Assembly (NCBI GenBank): GCA_945903555.1
Contig: CAMDOJ010000058.1
Span: forward strand, 1-9,680
Direction of reading: 5' to 3'
Source: Chthoniobacter flavus
Lineage (GTDB): Bacteria > Verrucomicrobiota > Verrucomicrobiia > Chthoniobacterales > Terrimicrobiaceae
Length of the DNA: 9,680 nucleotides
Shown here: piece after piece, positions 5,638 through 9,680 of the stretch
Position numbering within the stretch: the stretch's first letter is position 1
Layout: each line of letters starts with the position of its first letter
The notes under the pieces: model-generated
Databases searched by the model: none
Seen by the model: the letters and a program-made list of their open reading frames with translations, nothing else
Told to the model about the DNA's origin: nothing
Position numbers and translations under genes: made by a program

Positions 5638-7485
5638 TTACTCGACGGTGACGCTTTTGGCGAGGTTGCGGGGTTTATCCACGTCGCAACCGAGCTCGAC
5701 CGCGATGTGGTAGGAGAGGAGTTGCAAGGGAATCACCGAAAGGATGGGGGTGAGGTAGTGAGGGCAATCGGGAATGAGGATCACGTCATCGCAGATTTTT
5801 GCGAGGGCGGTGTCGCCTTCCGTTCCGATCGCAATGACGGGGCCTTTGCGTGCTTTGACTTCCTCGATGTTGCTGATGTTTTTTTCGAAGACCGCATCTC
5901 TCGGAGCGATGAAGATCGAGGGGGCTTCCTCGGTGATGAGAGCGATGACGCCGTGTTTGAGTTCTGCGCTAGGATAGCCGGAAGAGGAAATGTAGCTGAT
6001 CTCTTTGAGCTTGAGGGCGCCCTCCAAGGCGATCGGGAATTGCGCTTGGCGGCCCATGAAAAGGAAGCTTTTCGAGTGGGCGTATTTTTTCGCAATCGCG
6101 GCGATCTGCGCATCGAGGAGGAGGGTTCGTGCGACGAGATCCGGCAGTTTCTCCATTGAGGCGATGATTTCGAGCCCCTCGCCGTGAGAGAGGTGGCGGA
6201 TGCGCCCGAGCAGCAATCCAAGAAGAGCAAAAATCGTGAGCTGCGAGGTGAAGGATTTGGTGGCCGCCACGCCGATCTCAGGACCGGCGTGCATGTAGAC
6301 GCCGCCATCGCTTTCGCGGGCGATCGTGCTGGCGACATTGTTGCAAATGCCAAGGGTGCGGTGGCCCTTGCGCTGGCTCTCCCGCAGCGCGGCGAGGGTA
6401 TCTGCGGTTTCGCCGCTCTGGCTTACGACGAAGACCAACGTGTCGCGGTCGAGCGGGATATTGCGGTAACGGAACTCGCTTGCGAACTCGCATTCCACGG
6501 GGATGTGGGCGAGGGATTCGATGAGGTATTCGCCTGCCAGTGCCGCATGAAAAGCGGTACCGCAGCCGACGAGAACAATGCGATCCACCGAGCGAAGGTC
6601 GGCGTTCGACATGTTCAATCCACCGAGTTTAGCCGTGGCTTCCTCAAGGCAAAGACGACCGCGCAGAGCGTCTCTCACGCTGTTCGGTTGCTCGTGGATT
6701 TCCTTGAGCATGTAGTGCGGATAGTGACCCTTATCGACGGAATCGGCGGAATATTCGACTTTGCTAACTTGGTAGTCGGCACCGTTGCCCGAGACGGTCG
6801 TGATCTCAAATCCTTCGGCCTGCAGGGCGATGATCTCGTAGTCATTGAGATAAACGACGTCCCTAGTGTAGGCCACAATGGCGCTCACATCACTGGCCAG
6901 AAAGTGTTCATTTTTTCCAATGCCCAACACGAGCGGACTTCCGCGGCGGGCGCCGATAATAACGTCCGCGACATCGGCGTGAACGACAGAGATGCCGTAG
7001 GTGCCGACGACTTGTCGGAGGGCTTGACGAAGGGCCTCAACGAGGGACGCTACATTTCGCGACGTAGCGCGATCAAAGGCTTCCCCGACAAGGTGGGCGA
7101 GGACTTCGGTATCGGTCTGGGAGTGGAAAACATGTCCGCGCTCGATCAACTGATCGCGCAGGATTTGATAATTCTCGATGACCCCGTTGTGGACCAGATG
7201 GAGTCGGCCAGATTTGTCGGTATGGGGGTGGGCATTTTCGCGGGTGACCGCACCATGTGTGGCCCAGCGGGTGTGGCTGATGCCGATTGAGCCCGAAACG
7301 GGATTCCTTTCGATCTCTTCGGCCAGATTTGCGATGCGACCGACGGACTTGCGGAGGTGGATCTGTCCACCATCAAAAATGGCCACGCCAGCGGAGTCGT
7401 AGCCCCGATATTCCAAGCGGCGCAGACCGTCCATGAGAACGGGCAGAGCATTCGAGTGTCCGATATAGGCAACAATTCCACACAT
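5638..7485 (-). CDS. glmS: Glutamine-fructose-6-phosphate aminotransferase (isomerising)
   Basis: Makes glucosamine-6-phosphate from fructose-6-phosphate and glutamine, the first step to UDP-GlcNAc for peptidoglycan and LPS; cytoplasmic. The start is set at 7485 rather than the longer frame at 7545 because the enzyme needs Cys as residue 2 (MCGIVAYIG), the N-terminal nucleophile after Met removal. The protein is then 615 residues, close to the family's roughly 610. The glutaminase domain (2-220) shows YRGYDSAG, HTRWATHG (71-78) and HNGVIENY (99-106). Two SIS domains follow, with GCGTAFHA at 308-315, SQSGETADTLAALRES at 355-370 and GPEIGVAATKSFTSQ at 401-415. LKLKE (491-495) and KHG (510-512) carry the isomerase Lys, Glu and His, and the canonical tail DKPRNLAKSVTVE contains the ring-opening Lys610. 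One departure is SSSGYPSAE at 500-508, where E. coli has HAEAYAAGE. No ribosome binding site is evident. Confidence 0.97.
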   Translation of the reverse strand: MCGIVAYIGHSNALPVLMDGLRRLEYRGYDSAGVAIFDGGQIHLRKSVGRIANLAEEIERNPVSGSIGISHTRWATHGAVTRENAHPHTDKSGRLHLVHNGVIENYQILRDQLIERGHVFHSQTDTEVLAHLVGEAFDRATSRNVASLVEALRQALRQVVGTYGISVVHADVADVIIGARRGSPLVLGIGKNEHFLASDVSAIVAYTRDVVYLNDYEIIALQAEGFEITTVSGNGADYQVSKVEYSADSVDKGHYPHYMLKEIHEQPNSVRDALRGRLCLEEATAKLGGLNMSNADLRSVDRIVLVGCGTAFHAALAGEYLIESLAHIPVECEFASEFRYRNIPLDRDTLVFVVSQSGETADTLAALRESQRKGHRTLGICNNVASTIARESDGGVYMHAGPEIGVAATKSFTSQLTIFALLGLLLGRIRHLSHGEGLEIIASMEKLPDLVARTLLLDAQIAAIAKKYAHSKSFLFMGRQAQFPIALEGALKLKEISYISSSGYPSAELKHGVIALITEEAPSIFIAPRDAVFEKNISNIEEVKARKGPVIAIGTEGDTALAKICDDVILIPDCPHYLTPILSVIPLQLLSYHIAVELGCDVDKPRNLAKSVTVE

Positions 7486-7533
7486 AAAAGTAACGTGACA
7501 TCGCCCAACTATCCACGCAAGCTTGGAACGCCT
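7486..7533. promoter_or_regulatory. 48-base divergent intergenic region between glmS and glgC
   Basis: The starts of glmS (minus strand, 7485) and glgC (plus strand, 7534) are only 48 bases apart, so both promoters must sit here or reach into the opposite gene's 5' coding region. I see no convincing -35/-10 pair for either direction and no clear operator. Both starts have weak ribosome binding sites (GGA at 7525-7527 for glgC). The region is assigned as regulatory from layout alone. Confidence 0.4.
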
Positions 7534-8829
7534 ATGACTGTCCAACCTTCCTCCTCCTTCAAGTCCGACACCCTAGCCATCATTATGGGTGGCGGCGCGG
7601 GATCACGTCTTTTCCCGCTCACCAAAGAGCGCTCCAAGCCAGCCGTTCCGCTCGGCGGCAAATACCGCTTGGTGGACATCCCGATCAGCAACTGCCTGAA
7701 CTCTGGCCTGCGTGGGATTTATATTCTCACGCAATTCAATAGCGCCTCGTTGCACACGCACATCAACGAGAGTTACAAATTCGATAACTTCACTCCAAGC
7801 TTCGTGGACATCCTCGCCGCCCAGCAAACGCCTGAAGGCGCGCGATGGTATCAGGGCACGGCGGATGCGGTTCGTCAAAACATGAGGTATTTCCTCGAGC
7901 ACCGTTGCAAGTATTTCATCATTCTCAGCGGTGACCAACTCTACCGCATGGATTACCGCCAGATGATCCGCCAGCATATTGACTCCGGCGCGGACCTCAC
8001 CATCGGAACGATTCCCGTCGAGCGCAAGGCGGTCCCCGGATTTGGCATCATGGCCACCGACAGCGATCGCCGTATCACGCGCTTTGTCGAAAAACCCAAG
8101 GACCCTGCGGTGATCGACTCGCTTCGTATCCCTAGCGAATTACTCAGCCAAATAGGACATACCGGCCAAGAAGAACTTTTTCAGGCCTCGATGGGTATCT
8201 ACGTCTTCAATCGGGAAGCCCTCATTTCCAGCCTCGACAACGATCTTGTGGATTTCGGTAAAAACATCATCCCTTCCGCGATTCAAAATCGGAAGGTGAT
8301 GGCCCACATCTTCGAAGGTTATTGGGAAGACATCGGAACCATCCGATCGTTTTTTGACGCCAACCTCGAAATGGCCGACAACAATCCAAGGTTCAATTTC
8401 TACGTTCCAGGATCACCAGTTTACTCTCAACCCCTCTGCTTGCCAGCCAGCATGATTGATGGCGCCAAAGTGAACCGAGCCATGATCTCTGACGGATGCA
8501 TTTTGGGCAATGTGACGCTGGATCGATGCGTCATTGGCATTCGCAGCATTGTGCGCACGGGTTCGACTCTCAAGAATACGGTGATGATGGGGGCGGATCT
8601 TTATGAGTCGCTTGATGACGTGCGTCCCGCAGGAGTTCCTTTGATTGGCGTAGGCACGAATTGTTGCATCGAGGGGGCGATCATCGACAAGAATGCCCGC
8701 ATCGGAAATGGCGTGGTGATCACTCCTAAATCCGAAACCGAAAATTTCGATGGCGACGGATATTACATTCGGGACGGCATCGTGGTCGTGCCGAAAAACA
8801 GTGTCATTCCAGACGGGACTCGGATATAG
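7534..8829 (+). CDS. glgC: Glucose-1-phosphate adenylyltransferase (ADP-glucose pyrophosphorylase)
   Basis: Makes ADP-glucose and pyrophosphate from glucose-1-phosphate and ATP, the committed and usually allosterically controlled step of bacterial glycogen synthesis; cytoplasmic. A longer frame begins at 7357, but conservation begins just after ATG 7534, giving 431 residues, typical of the family. The nucleotidyltransferase domain (about 12-280) shows GGGAGSRLFPLTKERSKPAV (19-38), WYQGTADAVRQN (105-116), the catalytic-Asp motif SGDQLYRMDY (132-141), FVEKP (184-188, with the glucose-1-phosphate-binding Lys187) and YWEDIGTI (263-270). A C-terminal left-handed beta-helix (about 300-431) carries hexapeptide-like repeats such as NARIGNGVVI. 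The motif wording (MGGGAGSRL, YWEDIGTI) is closer to the cyanobacterial/plant and Verrucomicrobiota style than to the enterobacterial enzyme. The lipoprotein gene follows after 7 bases, probably in the same transcript. Confidence 0.96.
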   Translation: MTVQPSSSFKSDTLAIIMGGGAGSRLFPLTKERSKPAVPLGGKYRLVDIPISNCLNSGLRGIYILTQFNSASLHTHINESYKFDNFTPSFVDILAAQQTPEGARWYQGTADAVRQNMRYFLEHRCKYFIILSGDQLYRMDYRQMIRQHIDSGADLTIGTIPVERKAVPGFGIMATDSDRRITRFVEKPKDPAVIDSLRIPSELLSQIGHTGQEELFQASMGIYVFNREALISSLDNDLVDFGKNIIPSAIQNRKVMAHIFEGYWEDIGTIRSFFDANLEMADNNPRFNFYVPGSPVYSQPLCLPASMIDGAKVNRAMISDGCILGNVTLDRCVIGIRSIVRTGSTLKNTVMMGADLYESLDDVRPAGVPLIGVGTNCCIEGAIIDKNARIGNGVVITPKSETENFDGDGYYIRDGIVVVPKNSVIPDGTRI

Positions 8830-8836
8830 CGCAGGG

Positions 8837-9484
8837 ATGAGCTTTTTTCTGCGTTTAGTTCTGCTTCTCGCTCCTTTCTTTCTGGGTGGGTGTTTATTTG
8901 AGAAGCCTCTTACCTCGGGTCCATCGGAGTCGGTGAACTCATGGTTCCTTGGCGAGTGGAAGCGGACGGATAAAACGGGAGCTACCTCGCGCGCACTTGT
9001 CACGCCAGCTGATCACGATTTGTATCGAGTTCAGATTACGCATTCGGAAAAGGGAGCCAGCGCGGAATATCATTTCGAGGCATGGGCATCGAAGGTCGGA
9101 GACTCCACTTTTTTGACCCTGCGTAATCTTCGTACCACGGCAAAAGTGCCGTTGGGTGCGTTCGTGTTTTTGCAACCGCAAATGCTGAAGCAAAACCAAA
9201 TTCGACTTCGGTCGCTCCATCTTACAGCGCCTTCAACCGCCACATCGAAGGAACTGCGTGCCGAAATACGCGCTCGATTAAAAGACGGTACGCTTTATGG
9301 CAACGAGGAATCCTGTGACTGGCAGCGGACGGCGGAAGTGTATTTGCAGAAGGATGGTTCGACGGGTGTGTTTACTCCGTTGCGCTATGAGAAGCGTTGG
9401 GAGACGCAAGATCTGTCTGGCACTTTCAGGCCTCAGCAACCTCCAGAAACAGACGATTCCAAGCCAGTCGCGCAACCCCGTTGA
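8837..9484 (+). CDS. Small predicted lipoprotein of unknown function
   Basis: A 215-residue protein, not recognised. ATG 8837 was chosen over an in-frame start at 8750 (inside glgC) because it gives a clean lipoprotein signal peptide: hydrophobic residues 3-16, then the lipobox LGGC with Cys19 as the lipidated residue. AGGG (8833-8836) directly abuts the ATG. The mature part has alternating strand-like segments (WFLGEWKRTD, DLYRVQITHS, AEYHFEAWAS, FLTLRNL), suggesting a small beta-rich or barrel-like fold, and ends in a Pro-rich, probably disordered tail (RPQQPPETDDSKPVAQP). Residue 20 after the Cys is Leu, not Asp, so outer-membrane sorting would be expected under the E. coli rule. It sits 7 bases after glgC and overlaps the next gene, so it is likely co-expressed, but nothing links it to glycogen metabolism. 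Confidence 0.8.
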   Translation: MSFFLRLVLLLAPFFLGGCLFEKPLTSGPSESVNSWFLGEWKRTDKTGATSRALVTPADHDLYRVQITHSEKGASAEYHFEAWASKVGDSTFLTLRNLRTTAKVPLGAFVFLQPQMLKQNQIRLRSLHLTAPSTATSKELRAEIRARLKDGTLYGNEESCDWQRTAEVYLQKDGSTGVFTPLRYEKRWETQDLSGTFRPQQPPETDDSKPVAQPR

Positions 9485-9680
9485 GCCCCCTTTCGGAAAA
9501 ACGGGATTCCGATCTGCTGTCGCTACGGCGACGCCTCGGAGATCGCCTTTACGCGAAACGCCTCAAGCGCCAGACGGATAAAACCATTCGATTCCTACAC
9601 CAAGGAAAGGGAGTGTTTCGCTTGGAACGCCTCATTCCCTTCGACAGTTTGCTGGATGGTTTTTTTAAAACTTTTGGGAT
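9481..9680 (+). CDS. Start of a gene resembling a metallophosphoesterase, cut by the right edge
   Basis: An uninterrupted frame of 66 codons runs from TTG at 9481 to the window end, too short and with too unusual a start to be obvious. The TTG overlaps the lipoprotein stop as TTGA, a translational-coupling arrangement. The peptide is rich in Arg and Leu up to residue 35, then reads GKGVFRLERLIPFDSLLDGF and ends KTFGI. This resembles the leader before the first metal-binding motif (DLHxD-type) in a group of metallophosphoesterases, but no catalytic motif is inside the window, so the family call is tentative. A GTG at 9613 in the same frame has AAGGA (9602-9606) six bases upstream, the best ribosome binding site seen here, and could be the true start of a shorter protein. 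Confidence 0.45.
   Translation, partial: MSPLSEKRDSDLLSLRRRLGDRLYAKRLKRQTDKTIRFLHQGKGVFRLERLIPFDSLLDGFFKTFG

Noticed and set aside
6184..7290. 368-codon open frame on the plus strand inside glmS
   Set aside because: It is antisense to a fully conserved glmS and has no recognisable domain; long shadow frames are expected in GC-rich coding sequence.
7357..7533. Upstream extension of glgC to ATG 7357
   Set aside because: The added 59 residues are the antisense of the glmS 5' end and unlike any GlgC; conservation begins just after Met at 7534.
7486..7545. Upstream extension of glmS to ATG 7545
   Set aside because: The enzyme requires Cys immediately after the initiator Met, which fixes the start at 7485.

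Overview
The window looks like a piece of a Gram-negative bacterial chromosome, most likely from the Verrucomicrobiota (PVC) group. The evidence is the style of the GlgC protein, the pairing of an M50 metalloprotease with HlyD-type adaptors, weak or absent Shine-Dalgarno sequences at most starts, and an unusual ECF sigma factor. The phylum call is a judgement from recalled family resemblance, not a search result. Coding density is very high: no gap between genes exceeds about 80 bases, and no RNA gene, CRISPR array or insertion sequence was seen.

Layout. From about 7485 leftwards, five genes lie head to tail on the minus strand: glmS (7485-5638), a small secreted HlyD/RND-type adaptor (5569-4793), a 728-residue protein that begins as an ECF sigma factor and continues into a very acidic unrecognised tail (4784-2598), a membrane-anchored HlyD adaptor with a GAF-like cytoplasmic front (2522-780), and an M50 zinc metalloprotease running off the left edge (767-1). 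Gaps of 68, 8, 75 and 12 bases suggest the last four form one operon. From 7534 rightwards on the plus strand lie glgC, a small lipoprotein gene 7 bases behind it, and, overlapping that gene's stop by 4 bases, the start of a gene that resembles a metallophosphoesterase. glmS and glgC are divergent, with only 48 bases between their starts.

How the genes work together. glmS (glucosamine-6-phosphate for cell wall and LPS) and glgC (ADP-glucose for glycogen) both draw on hexose phosphates and are housekeeping genes. The two adaptors and the M50 protein form a trio of a kind found in many Gram-negative and PVC genomes, presumed to handle export or processing at the envelope; no ABC, RND or outer-membrane channel is visible here. 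The unusual part is the sigma factor inserted between the two adaptors. Its tail has 286 consecutive residues without one lysine or arginine (202-487), a degenerate LEPR-XLL-like motif just after the sigma domain, and a mildly hydrophobic stretch near the C terminus. This suggests, as inference only, a sigma factor with a built-in regulatory or substrate-mimicking tail serving the neighbouring protease/adaptor system.
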